A program made the position numbers and the translations under genes. The notes under the pieces were generated by a model. That model saw only the letters and a program-made list of their open reading frames with translations. It ran no database searches and was not told the DNA's origin. From contig NZ_JAAALE010000008.1 in the NCBI RefSeq assembly GCF_009905735.1, positions 62,001 through 126,000 on the forward strand: 64,000 nucleotides of DNA. Direction: 5' to 3'. This stretch comes from Porphyrobacter sp. SLTP. Its GTDB lineage: Bacteria; Pseudomonadota; Alphaproteobacteria; Sphingomonadales; Sphingomonadaceae. Of this stretch, positions 34,964-42,851 are shown one piece after another. Positions within the stretch are counted from its first letter, which is position 1; each line of letters opens with the position of its first letter.

Positions 34964-36628
34964 ATGTTCACCAATGATTCTGCCGCCCAGCCGGCCCCCT
35001 CGCCCACGGCTCTGACGCGCCGCAACCTGTTCACGCTCGCCGGGGCGTCCGCCGCCTTGGCAGCGACCCCGCTCGCCGCGCGCAGCTTCGGCACCGGCTT
35101 CACGCACAATGTCGCCAGCGGGGAGCCTTCGGCGACCAGCGTGTTGCTGTGGACCCGCTACGTCGCCGATGCGGAAATCACCCTGACCTGGCAGGTGAGC
35201 GAGGCTGAGGACTTCGCAAAGCCGATAACCGAGGGCAGCGTAACGGCCTCGCCCGCGCGCGACTGGTGCGCCAAGGGCGTGGTGACGGGCCTGTCGCCGG
35301 ATCGTTGGTATTTCTACCGCTTCCTCGCGCCCGATGGCGCCGCTTCGCCCGTGGGCCGCACCCGCACCTTGCCTGAGGGGCCGTCCGCGACCTTCCGCCT
35401 TGCGGTGTTCTCCTGCTCCAACTTCGGGTTCGGCTGGTTCAACGCCTATGGCCATGCCGCCGAGGCGAATGACGCCGACCTCGCGGTGCATCTCGGCGAT
35501 TACATCTACGAATATGCCGCGGGCACCTATCCTAGCGCGGACCAAGCCAACCCCGACCGCCTGCTGGCGCCGGCGACCGAGATCGTCGCGCTCACCGATT
35601 ACCGCCTGCGCTACGCCACCTACCGCGCCGATCCGGATTGCCAGCGGCTGCATCAGGTGCTGCCGATGATCGCCGTGTGGGACGATCACGAAAGCGCGAA
35701 CGACGCCTACAAGGACGGCGCGCAGAACCACCAGAGCGAGACCGAGGGCGATTGGGCCGCGCGCAAGGCTGCCGCCAAGCAGGCCTACCGCGAATGGATG
35801 CCGGTCTCCGACGCGCCCTATGCCGCCTATCAGGTCGGTGACCTGGCGACGCTGTTCCGGCTCGACACCCGGCTGGAGGGGCGCGAGAAACAGTTCAGCC
35901 TTGAAACCGTGCTGGCGGGCAAAACCGATCCGCAAGCCGCCATTGCCGCCCTCGACGCGTTTCGGACGGGAGACTGGGCCAACCCTGATCGCCAGCTGCT
36001 TGGGCAGGCGCAGGATTCGTGGCTGGCAGAGGGCCTCGCCGCCTCCACCGCCAAGGGTACCGCGTGGCAGGTGCTGGTGCAGCAGGTGCTGATCGGCAAT
36101 CTCAAGAGCCCGCAATCGCTCTACGCCCAGCTCGGCGACGGCTTGCCCGATTACGTCCGCCAGCGCCTCACTGCCGCCGCCATGGCGAGCAAGGCGGGCT
36201 TGCCGCTCAATATGGACGCATGGGACGGCTATCCCGCCGCGCGCGAACGGGTGTTCAAAGCGGCGCTGGCGGCGGACGCGAACCTGATCGTGCTGGCGGG
36301 CGACACCCACAACGGCTGGGCCTTCGACCTGACGCAGGACGGCGCGAAAGTGGGTGTCGAGCTGGGCGTCTGCTCGGTCAGCTCGCCGGGCTTTGAAAGC
36401 TACCTCAGCACCATCAAGCCCGATGTGCTGGCCGCCGCGTTGGTGGCGGAGAACGAACAGCTCAAATGGGCTGACACCGCGCAGCGCGGTTACATGGTGG
36501 TCGAGCTGACCCCCGCCCGCGCGACGACCGAATATCGCTTCAGCACCGGCGTGAAGCAGCGCTCGACAAAGCTCGCAGGCACGAAGCGGATCACGACCGA
36601 GAAGGGCTCGGGCACGCTGGCGGTTTAA
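34964..36628 (+). CDS. PhoD-type alkaline phosphatase, Tat-exported
   Basis: The 554-residue product begins with a twin-arginine signal (TRRNLFTLAGASAALAATPL) followed by the PhoD N-terminal beta domain (FTHNVASGEPSATSVLLWTR). The catalytic domain has HLGDYIYEYAAG (about 172-183), VWDDHESANDAY and LAGDTHNGWAFDL, the metal ligands of PhoD-like phosphodiesterases. It would release phosphate from phosphomono- or diesters in the periplasm using Ca2+/Fe3+. No PHO box was recognised upstream. It overlaps the convergent XRE gene by 4 bp. Confidence 0.93.
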   Translation: MFTNDSAAQPAPSPTALTRRNLFTLAGASAALAATPLAARSFGTGFTHNVASGEPSATSVLLWTRYVADAEITLTWQVSEAEDFAKPITEGSVTASPARDWCAKGVVTGLSPDRWYFYRFLAPDGAASPVGRTRTLPEGPSATFRLAVFSCSNFGFGWFNAYGHAAEANDADLAVHLGDYIYEYAAGTYPSADQANPDRLLAPATEIVALTDYRLRYATYRADPDCQRLHQVLPMIAVWDDHESANDAYKDGAQNHQSETEGDWAARKAAAKQAYREWMPVSDAPYAAYQVGDLATLFRLDTRLEGREKQFSLETVLAGKTDPQAAIAALDAFRTGDWANPDRQLLGQAQDSWLAEGLAASTAKGTAWQVLVQQVLIGNLKSPQSLYAQLGDGLPDYVRQRLTAAAMASKAGLPLNMDAWDGYPAARERVFKAALAADANLIVLAGDTHNGWAFDLTQDGAKVGVELGVCSVSSPGFESYLSTIKPDVLAAALVAENEQLKWADTAQRGYMVVELTPARATTEYRFSTGVKQRSTKLAGTKRITTEKGSGTLAV

Positions 36629-36816
36629 TCGCGGCTGAAGATCGCCTCGATCGGCAGGCCGAAGACATCGGCAATGGTGAAGGCGAGCGGGAGTGAGGGG
36701 TCATAGCGGCCGGTCTCGATGGCGTTGACGCTCTGGCGGGAGACGCCCAGACGGTCGGCCAGATCCTGCTGGCTCCAGCTGCGTTCGGCGCGCAGCACGC
36801 GCAGGCGGTTGTTCAT
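36625..36816 (-). CDS. Small XRE-family HTH regulator
   Basis: The 63-residue product is little more than an HTH: NRLRVLRAERSWSQQDLADR, VSRQSVNAIETGRYDPSLPL, then AFTIADVFGLPIEAIF. This matches the compact YozG/CC3550-like regulators that usually follow a membrane-protein gene. It overlaps the upstream four-pass membrane protein gene by 4 bp, so the two are translationally coupled; these proteins often regulate their own cassette. It is the last gene of a three-gene operon. Confidence 0.9.
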   Translation of the reverse strand: MNNRLRVLRAERSWSQQDLADRLGVSRQSVNAIETGRYDPSLPLAFTIADVFGLPIEAIFSRD

Positions 36817-37391
36817 TCGCCGCGCACCTTCATCACGACCTGCGCAATCCCAAGTCCCACAGCCCAGACCGGCAGCACCCACCACGACCAAACGTGCGGG
36901 ACCAGTTCGAACATCTCCAGAAAGCCCCAGAAAATGCCGATGGCGAGCACCAGCCCGAGGCTCATGAGCGCGGCGCGGACCATGCGGTAACGCAGGTATT
37001 CGTCGGTTTCCTCGACCAGATAGCGGCCCATCGCCCAGATCATCCCGAAGGTCGGCAGGGTTGGCAGCAGCGCGAGGGCAAAGACCGTCGCACCCGTGAG
37101 CTTGTAGCTGTTCCACACCGCAATCGCGATGCCAAGGCCGAGGACATAGCCGAAGGATGCGATCAGAAACCGACGGTTGTAACGGATGATGACGGGGTTG
37201 ACGCAGTCCCCGCGCTCGCTCGCCCGCACCAGCGGGATCAGCAGCCCCATTGCGCCCAGAAACAGGATCATCGCGACCGGGGCTGTGATTGCGTCGGTCA
37301 GCTTGAGCACGACGATGATGGCGGACGAAGCCAGATAGTTTCCGGCCCAGAACCAAGGGCTGCGGCGGGAAGGGGATGTTGCCTTGTCCAT
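36813..37391 (-). CDS. Multi-pass membrane protein of the XRE cassette
   Basis: The 192-residue product has about six hydrophobic segments in three pairs: NYLASSAIIVVLKLTDAITA, VAMILFLGAMGLLIPLV, ASFGYVLGLGIAIAVW, VFALALLPTLPTFGMIWAMG, ALMSLGLVLAIGIFWGFLEM and WWVLPVWAVGLGIAQVVM. No catalytic motif is seen. It starts 2 bp after the stop of the small upstream gene and is coupled to the XRE gene downstream. The function is unknown; similar membrane/XRE pairs are common in alphaproteobacteria. Confidence 0.8.
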   Translation of the reverse strand: MDKATSPSRRSPWFWAGNYLASSAIIVVLKLTDAITAPVAMILFLGAMGLLIPLVRASERGDCVNPVIIRYNRRFLIASFGYVLGLGIAIAVWNSYKLTGATVFALALLPTLPTFGMIWAMGRYLVEETDEYLRYRMVRAALMSLGLVLAIGIFWGFLEMFELVPHVWSWWVLPVWAVGLGIAQVVMKVRGE

Positions 37392-37393
37392 GG

Positions 37394-37558
37394 TCAGCAC
37401 GCCCGACCAGCGCAGGTCTTGCGGCGGCGCAGGACGAGCGGCACCAGCGCCAACGGGGCGTATTGGGCGACAGCCTCGGGGATCACATCGAACACTGCGA
37501 GCACCGCGATGGCGATCATGGCGGCGCCGAGCAGCAAGGCTTCTTGTGTAGGCGACAT
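37394..37558 (-). CDS. Small membrane protein, first gene of the XRE cassette
   Basis: The 54-residue product is mostly two hydrophobic stretches (EALLLGAAMIAIAVLAVFDV and AQYAPLALVPLVLRRR). The ATG at 37558 is chosen because AAAAGGAG lies 6 nt upstream; an alternative ATG at 37576 would sit ahead of that ribosome binding site. It is 2 bp from the next gene. On the minus strand a TTGACA hexamer lies near 37610-37615, followed 18 bp later by TAAAGC, a possible promoter for the cassette. Confidence 0.65.
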   Translation of the reverse strand: MSPTQEALLLGAAMIAIAVLAVFDVIPEAVAQYAPLALVPLVLRRRKTCAGRAC

Positions 37559-37678
37559 GGAAAGCTCCTTTTGCATAATGGCAAGGTTGCTTTACATTCG
37601 ACTCACCGACCGTGTCAAGGACGCTTTCCATTGATGCGCCCGAAAGCCCGCTTCGCGGTGCACTTCATCAAGTTGCGC

Positions 37679-37706
37679 GTGACTTTTCGCCGTCAGAGGC
37701 TAATCT
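37679..37706 (+). promoter_or_regulatory. Candidate promoter of the thrS leader transcript
   Basis: GTGACT (37679-37684) and TAATCT (37701-37706) are spaced by 16 bp. Transcription starting 7-8 nt after the -10 box would begin at or near the leader ATG at 37714, giving a leaderless message. That would explain the lack of a well-placed ribosome binding site. Confidence 0.4.
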
Positions 37707-37713
37707 TGCCGCC

Positions 37714-37788
37714 ATGGCCATGCTGCCCACCACAACCCGCACCACCACCACCCGGACGACTATCCGGGGGCGGCGGCGCGCGGGTTAG
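37714..37788 (+). CDS. Threonine-rich leader peptide upstream of thrS
   Basis: This 24-codon ORF reads M-A-M-L-P, then TTTRTTTTRTT, then I-R-G-R-R-R-A-G and a TAG stop. Nine of codons 6-16 are threonine (ACC six times, plus ACA, ACG and ACT). It lies 130 bp before the start of threonyl-tRNA synthetase. Right after the Thr run the message contains GGGCGGCGG (37768-37776), the first arm of the competing stems described in the next entry. This is the layout of ribosome-stalling leader peptides such as ThrL or PheL. A ribosome starved of Thr-tRNA would stall before the first arm. The ORF may be translated leaderless. No family is known to me; the role is inferred from composition and context. Confidence 0.75.
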   Translation: MAMLPTTTRTTTTRTTIRGRRRAG

Positions 37789-37860
37789 ACCCGAGCAGCC
37801 CGCCGCCCGGTTCGGGGCGGCGCGGTGTTCTCCCTGATCCGGTTACTTGCTCAACACCGC
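37768..37860 (+). promoter_or_regulatory. Mutually exclusive stems of a putative thrS attenuator
   Basis: Arm A GGGCGGCGG (37768-37776) pairs perfectly with arm B CCGCCGCCC (37800-37808). Arm B can instead pair with arm C GGGCGGCG (37815-37822). The end of C runs into GCGGTGTT (37822-37829), which pairs with AACACCGC (37853-37860). So A:B excludes B:C, and B:C competes with the last stem. A small hairpin CGGGT-TAG-ACCCG (37781-37793) holds the leader stop codon in its loop. The B:C stem is followed by a weak T-containing stretch (TGTTCTCCCT), so termination may be Rho-assisted or the effect may be on thrS translation. Confidence 0.6.
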
Positions 37861-37918
37861 TCTTCCGGTGCGTTCCCCTTTGCCCTAAGGCGCGCCCAAA
37901 CGAGACGGAACTGCGACG

Positions 37919-39913
37919 ATGACCGAACTGCTCAAGATCAGCCTGCCCGATGGATCGGTGCGTGAAGTGCCTGCCGGATCGACCCCGGCGGATATCGCCG
38001 CCGCGATCGGCCCCGGCCTCGCCAAGGCGGCGCTGGCGGCGCGCGTGGATGGCGAACTCCGCGATCTCACCCGCCCCTTCGATGGCGATGCGAACCTCGC
38101 GCTGGTCACCGCGCGGGACGAGGCCGATGCGCTCGAACTCGCCCGGCACGACTATGCCCACGTCCTCGCCGAGGCGGTGCAGGCGCTGTTCCCCGGCACG
38201 CAGATCACCTTCGGCCCCTCGACCGACGATGGTTTCTATTACGACGTGAAGGCGCCGGAGAGCCGCGAGCCGTTCAGCATGGACGATCTCCCCGCCATCG
38301 AGGAGGAAATGCGCCGCATCATCCGTGCCGATAAGCCGCTGCGCCGCGAGGTGTGGAGCCGCGAAGATCTCATCGCCAAGTGGGCGGGTGAGGGCGAGAC
38401 CTTCAAGGCCGAATGGGCCAAGGAACTGCCCGAAGGCGAGGAGCTGACGGTCTACTGGAGCGGCAACGACTGGCTCGACATGTGCCGCGGCCCGCACCTG
38501 CCTTCGACCGGCAAGCTCGATCCCGATGCCTTCAAGCTGATGCGCGTCGCCGGAGCCTACTGGCGCGGCGACCAGAACAATGCGCAGCTGACGCGCATCT
38601 ACGGCACCGGCTGGCTCAACAAGAAGCAGTTGCAGGCGCACCTCACCCGCCTCGAGGAAGCCGCCAAGCGCGACCACCGCAAGCTGGGCCGCGAGATGGA
38701 CCTGTTCCACTTGCAGGAAGAAGCGCACGGCAGCGTGTTCTGGCACCCCAAGGGCTACCGCATCTGGCGCGAGCTCGAAGCCTATATGCGCCGCAAGATG
38801 GACGGCAGCGGCTACCGCGAGATCAAGACCCCGCAGCTCATGGACGTGCGCCAGTGGACCCAGTCGGGCCACTGGGGGAAGTACGCGCAGAACATGTTCG
38901 CGGTCCCCGATATCGTGCCGGACGTGGACGAGGAAAGCGGTGCGGCCTCGCCCAAGGTCGCCGATGATGCCGAATGGCTGGCGATCAAGCCGATGAATTG
39001 CCCCGCGCACGTGATGGTGTTCAAGCAGGGGATCACCTCCTACCGCGATCTGCCGATCCGCCTCGGGGAGATGGGCTGCTGCCACCGCAACGAACCCCAC
39101 GGCGCGCTCCACGGGCTGATGCGCGTGCGCCAGTTCACGCAGGACGATGCACATATCTTCTGCACCGAGGCGCAAGTCGTGTCTGAAGTGCAGAGCTTCA
39201 TCGCGCTGGCCGATAGCGTCTATCGCGACTTCGGCTTCACCTATGACATCAAGCTCGCCCTGCGCCCGGAGAAGCGTTTCGGGAGCGAGGCCGATTGGGA
39301 CAAGGCCGAGCAGGAATTGCGCGATGCCCTCACCGCCAACGGCCTCGAATGGGAGGAACTCCCCGGCGAAGGCGCGTTTTATGCGCCCAAGCTCGAATGG
39401 CACCTCACCGACGCGATTGGGCGCACCTGGCAGGTCGGGACGATCCAGTCGGACCGCGTTCTGCCCGAGCGCTTGGACGCGAACTATGTCGGCGAAGATG
39501 GCGAAAAGCACCGCCCGGTGATGCTCCACCGCGCGATCTTCGGCTCGTATGAACGCTTTATCGGCATCCTGATCGAGCACTTCGCCGGTCGCCTGCCCGC
39601 ATGGCTGGCTCCGGTGCAGGCGGTGGTGGCGACCATCGTGTCAGACGCGGATAGTTATGCCCATGAGGTCGAAGCGCAACTGAAGGCGGCGGGCATCCGC
39701 GTGGAGACCGACACCCGCAACGAGAAGATCAACTACAAGGTCCGCGAACACTCGCTGGCCAAGGTCCCGCATCTGCTGGTGGTTGGCAAGCGCGAGGCCG
39801 AGGAAGGCACCGTCGCCGTCCGCACGCTGGGGGCGGAGCACCAGAAGGTGATGCCGCTCGCCGAGGCCATCGCGATGCTCAAGAGTGAAGGCACGCCGCC
39901 CGATCTGGCCTGA
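37919..39913 (+). CDS. thrS: Threonyl-tRNA synthetase
   Basis: ThrRS attaches threonine to tRNA-Thr. The 664-residue product has all the expected parts. The TGS domain starts [20 protein letters not shown]. The editing domain has [12 protein letters not shown] (HxxxH), TDDGFYYD and MCRGPH. The class II catalytic core includes [12 protein letters not shown] with the zinc-binding Cys, and [20 protein letters not shown] as motif 2. The anticodon-binding domain makes up the last 100 residues or so. The ATG at 37919 fits the family. A threonine-rich leader ORF with competing stems lies upstream, so expression is probably tied to Thr-tRNA charging. E. coli thrS instead uses translational autorepression by the enzyme. 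Confidence 0.97.
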   Translation: MTELLKISLPDGSVREVPAGSTPADIAAAIGPGLAKAALAARVDGELRDLTRPFDGDANLALVTARDEADALELARHDYAHVLAEAVQALFPGTQITFGPSTDDGFYYDVKAPESREPFSMDDLPAIEEEMRRIIRADKPLRREVWSREDLIAKWAGEGETFKAEWAKELPEGEELTVYWSGNDWLDMCRGPHLPSTGKLDPDAFKLMRVAGAYWRGDQNNAQLTRIYGTGWLNKKQLQAHLTRLEEAAKRDHRKLGREMDLFHLQEEAHGSVFWHPKGYRIWRELEAYMRRKMDGSGYREIKTPQLMDVRQWTQSGHWGKYAQNMFAVPDIVPDVDEESGAASPKVADDAEWLAIKPMNCPAHVMVFKQGITSYRDLPIRLGEMGCCHRNEPHGALHGLMRVRQFTQDDAHIFCTEAQVVSEVQSFIALADSVYRDFGFTYDIKLALRPEKRFGSEADWDKAEQELRDALTANGLEWEELPGEGAFYAPKLEWHLTDAIGRTWQVGTIQSDRVLPERLDANYVGEDGEKHRPVMLHRAIFGSYERFIGILIEHFAGRLPAWLAPVQAVVATIVSDADSYAHEVEAQLKAAGIRVETDTRNEKINYKVREHSLAKVPHLLVVGKREAEEGTVAVRTLGAEHQKVMPLAEAIAMLKSEGTPPDLA

Positions 39914-39925
39914 GACCCTTGAAAT

Positions 39926-39990
39926 CCGTTCGTGTCGAGCGAAGTCGAGACACGGCCAAACGGCATCTCGACTTCGCTCGATGCGAACGG
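39926..39990. repeat. REP-type palindrome between thrS and the TSUP gene
   Basis: TCGAGCGAAGTCGAGA (39935-39950) pairs with TCTCGACTTCGCTCGA (39966-39981) over 16 bp, and outer arms CCGTTCG and CGAACGG pair as well. It ends 9 bp before the next start codon. It may block readthrough from thrS or stabilise its 3' end. Confidence 0.75.
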
Positions 39991-39999
39991 GAACTGAGG

Positions 40000-40737
40000 A
40001 TGTTCGAGAGCTTTACCGCGCTGCAAATCGCCGTTGCGCTGGCAGCGGCGCTGGGGTCTGCCTTTGTGCGCGGCCTCACTGGGTTCGGCATGGCGATCCT
40101 GCTGGTGCCGGTGCTGGCCTTGGCGCTCCCTCCGGTCGAGGCTGTGGTGCTAACCAACGCGCTCTCGCTGATGATCGGCGCGACCGAGATTCGCAGCCTT
40201 GTCCGCGATGCCGAGCCGACCGCGTGGGGCATCGGCGCAGCGGTGGTGCTGGCCACGCCGCTTGGCCTCTGGGCGCTTGCCATGACGGGCACGGATGTCG
40301 CGCGGCTGGTGATTGCGCTGATCGCTCTCAGCGCCTTTGTCGCGATCCTGCTGCCGAAGCGCGGTGCGGCCGTGCCCGGGCGCTGGGTGACCGGCGGCGT
40401 CGGCGTGCTGAGCGGGCTGATGACAGGCTATGCCGGGATGCCGGGTCCGCCGGTGGTGCCCTATTATGCAGGTCGAGACCTGCCGCGCCCGACGATCAAG
40501 GCGTCAATGCAACTGATCTTCACCATTGCGGCCTGCGCAGGGCTGGCCAGCGCGACCTGGCTCGGCATCCTGCGACCGGAATTGCTGCTGTTTGCGCTGG
40601 TGATGCTGCCGATGATCATTGCGGGCAATCGGCTCGGGGCGCGGGTATCAGGGCGAGTCAGCGATCCGCTCTGGCGCGTGACAGTGGGTCTGATCCTCGG
40701 CGGCGCAGCAGCGGCGGCCTTCGTCCGCCTGATTTAG
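40000..40737 (+). CDS. TSUP (TauE/SafE) family membrane permease
   Basis: The 245-residue product has about eight hydrophobic segments in two repeats. The family-typical GFTGFGMA-like turn appears as RGLTGFGMAILLVPVLALAL near the N-terminus, and GLMTGYAGMPGPPVVPYYAG opens the second half. TSUP proteins move sulfite, sulfonates or related anions; the substrate is unknown. The ATG at 40000 is chosen because the preceding codons of the frame come from the REP palindrome. It overlaps the convergent DUF1223 gene by 4 bp. Confidence 0.88.
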   Translation: MFESFTALQIAVALAAALGSAFVRGLTGFGMAILLVPVLALALPPVEAVVLTNALSLMIGATEIRSLVRDAEPTAWGIGAAVVLATPLGLWALAMTGTDVARLVIALIALSAFVAILLPKRGAAVPGRWVTGGVGVLSGLMTGYAGMPGPPVVPYYAGRDLPRPTIKASMQLIFTIAACAGLASATWLGILRPELLLFALVMLPMIIAGNRLGARVSGRVSDPLWRVTVGLILGGAAAAAFVRLI

Positions 40738-41510
40738 GTGAGCCAGCGCGCCGCGAACACCGTGCCGCCGCCCGGCGCGCGCAGCACCAGCGCATAGGCA
40801 TCGGCCCCCGCCACCTTGAGCTGATCGGCCCGAACGGCCACCTTCACTGCACCGCCCTGCCAGTCGGCGATCTTGCGTTCGCCCCGCAGGACATTGGTGT
40901 AGCTGACCTTGCGCCCGCCATTCTCGCCGCTGCCGATCCCGACCGTCTCCTTGCGAGTCACGGCGACCAGCACGAGTTCGCCCTTACCCTTAGCCGTGCC
41001 CGAGAGGCTGACCGCGTAGCCGCCCGCTTCGCGCTTCGCCGCCCGGATCGTCGTATCGCCCGCGCGGCCATAGCGCTTGACCCCGGCGGCGATGTCTTCG
41101 CGGCGCGATCCGACCGCGCCGAAGCGGCCGTCCACCACGAGCTGCGGGGTATAGACCCCGTTGCGCCCGGCCAATCCGCGACGGGCGTAATCCTGTTGCA
41201 GCGTTGTATTATCCTCACGCGCCAAACTGTCCTTCCAGCCGAGCCGGTCCCAATAGGTCACCGGCCGGGCGATCACGACAAGACTGGGATCAGTCGCGAG
41301 CGTCTCTGCCAGCCGGTCCGCCGGGGGGCAGGAGGAACAGCCCTGACTGGTGAACAGTTCGAGCAGCACCGGCTCGCCCGAAGCGGCAATTGTGGGCGCA
41401 TCAGGCTTGGCACCGGCCACAGTCGGCACGCTCTGCGGCCAGACAAGCGCCGCCGCGCCAACCATGGCAAGGCCACCGAGTGCGGCGGTAAGGGTCTGTC
41501 GGCGGGTCAT
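40734..41510 (-). CDS. DUF1223 thioredoxin-fold exported protein
   Basis: The 258-residue product begins with a signal-like hydrophobic stretch (LTAALGGLAMVGAAALVWPQ). The DUF1223 signature follows: VLLELFTSQGCSSCPPADRL with a CxxC pair (about 57-76), VTYWDRLGWKDSLA, and YTPQLVVDG. The fold is thioredoxin-like, but its biochemical role is not known. A TRRQTL segment at the N-terminus gives a weak Tat resemblance. Confidence 0.88.
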   Translation of the reverse strand: MTRRQTLTAALGGLAMVGAAALVWPQSVPTVAGAKPDAPTIAASGEPVLLELFTSQGCSSCPPADRLAETLATDPSLVVIARPVTYWDRLGWKDSLAREDNTTLQQDYARRGLAGRNGVYTPQLVVDGRFGAVGSRREDIAAGVKRYGRAGDTTIRAAKREAGGYAVSLSGTAKGKGELVLVAVTRKETVGIGSGENGGRKVSYTNVLRGERKIADWQGGAVKVAVRADQLKVAGADAYALVLRAPGGGTVFAARWLT

Positions 41511-41577
41511 GGGGTCATCCTCGTCACGTTGCGAGGATGGGTTCGCGTTAAACCGTCATCCGGTTACGCGGAAGGTA

Positions 41578-41712
41578 TTAGAACGGCAGCGCTTGTCCGG
41601 CGAGGATCAGGGCCGCCGCGCAACCCAGCACGATCACGCGCCGCACCAGATCGAGCGAATCGAAGCGGGTCGCAGTGGCGAGCGGCAGGGCAAGGGCGAG
41701 TGCGCGGGTCAT
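41578..41712 (-). CDS. Possible 44-residue membrane peptide
   Basis: A short ORF between the DUF1223 and agmatine deiminase genes on the same strand encodes a basic N-terminus (TRFDSLDLVRR) followed by one hydrophobic segment (VIVLGCAAALILAGQAL). A purine-rich AAGGTGCAGG precedes the ATG. Similar reading could arise by chance in GC-rich DNA, so it is listed as tentative. Confidence 0.3.
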   Translation of the reverse strand: MTRALALALPLATATRFDSLDLVRRVIVLGCAAALILAGQALPF

Positions 41713-41747
41713 AACCTGCACCTTCGCCCCAATATGCTAACGAACCG

Positions 41748-42737
41748 TTAATTTGGCTCCGGCAGCGAGGGCATTTGCTGGCTGGCGCAGTGGAATCCGC
41801 CGCCGCCGGCCAGCACCGCCTCGCCCGGCAGGCCGATCGTGTCGCGGTCAGGGAACAGCGCGGCAATCGCGGCGACACCCTCTGCATCATGGGGCGAGCC
41901 AAAGGTCGGCACCACCACCAGATGGCTGGTGATCGCGAAGTTCACATAGCTGGCAGGCTCGATCACCCCGTCGCGGACCAGCAGGCCGGGTGAGGGGATG
42001 CGGACGACGTCGACCCCGAAGGCCGCAGCGCGGGCGGCGGCATCGGCATAGATCGCGGCGTTGGGATCGTTTGTGCCGGTCGCTTCCGGCACCACCAGCC
42101 GGTTCGGGCCGACAAACCGCGCAAGGTTATCAACATGGCCATCGGTGTGGTCATTGATCAGGCCATCGCCGAGCCACAGCACGCGGGTGAAGCCGAGCTG
42201 CTGGCCAAGTTCCGCCTCGATCTGCGCGCGGCTCAGGTGCAGGTTGCGGTTGGGGTTGAGCAGGCATTGCTCGGTCGTCGCGACGAGGCCCGTGCCGTCG
42301 CCATCCACCGCCCCGCCTTCGAGGATCATCGGGGTGCTCGTGACCGCCAGCCCCGCATCGCGCGCCAGTTCCGCGCCGATCTCCTGATCGCCCGGCATCA
42401 GATACTTGCCGCCCCAGCCATTGAAGGCGAACCGCCGCGCGCTGCGCTCGGCTCCGTCCGTCACCACCAGCGGACCGGTGTCGCGCAGCCAGACATCCCC
42501 ATAGACGCGGCGCTCCAGCGTCACCTTTGCGCTCACCAGCGCACGGGCGCGGGCTTCGTTGGCCTCGTCGCGCACCAACAGGCGCACCGCTTGCCCGCTC
42601 TCAGCGACAGCGCTGGCGAAGGCCGCCATCTGCACCTGCGCAGGTTCGAGCCAGCCGGGCCACTCCTCGGCGAGATGCGGGAAGCCGATCCACAGCCAGT
42701 CCTGCGGGGCCCATTCGGGAGGCATGATCATGGTCAT
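41748..42737 (-). CDS. aguA: Agmatine deiminase
   Basis: The enzyme hydrolyses agmatine to N-carbamoylputrescine and ammonia, a step from arginine to putrescine. The 329-residue product belongs to the peptidyl-arginine-deiminase superfamily. Visible motifs are MPPEWAPQDWLWIGFP, DVWLRDTGPLVV, FNGWGGKY, LEGGAVDGDG, DHTDGHVDN and the nucleophile Cys in GGGGFHCASQQMP. Several ATGs lie close together (42749, 42737, 42725); 42737 is taken. It is divergent from glnE. The carbamoylputrescine amidase that usually follows is not in this window. Confidence 0.92.
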   Translation of the reverse strand: MTMIMPPEWAPQDWLWIGFPHLAEEWPGWLEPAQVQMAAFASAVAESGQAVRLLVRDEANEARARALVSAKVTLERRVYGDVWLRDTGPLVVTDGAERSARRFAFNGWGGKYLMPGDQEIGAELARDAGLAVTSTPMILEGGAVDGDGTGLVATTEQCLLNPNRNLHLSRAQIEAELGQQLGFTRVLWLGDGLINDHTDGHVDNLARFVGPNRLVVPEATGTNDPNAAIYADAAARAAAFGVDVVRIPSPGLLVRDGVIEPASYVNFAITSHLVVVPTFGSPHDAEGVAAIAALFPDRDTIGLPGEAVLAGGGGFHCASQQMPSLPEPN

Positions 42738-42851
42738 GCCGCGCCCCATCGCAGAGCCTCGGTGGACACGCAAGCACGCCCTCAAGTCGCGAAGCGATAG
42801 GGCCACAAGGCCCCCTCTTGCAGCCGCAGCGCCGGGGGGCCAGAGAGGCGG

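Larger units (their letters stand above)
37577..37918 (+). other. Intergenic region carrying the thrS leader
   Basis: The first part holds the promoter of the divergent XRE cassette. The second part holds a promoter candidate, a threonine-rich leader ORF and overlapping GC-rich stems ahead of thrS (see the separate entries). No other gene is supported. Confidence 0.6.

Noticed and set aside
37760..39580. Minus-strand ORF of about 600 codons opposite thrS
   Set aside because: Antisense to thrS with no recognisable domain; a GC-rich shadow frame.
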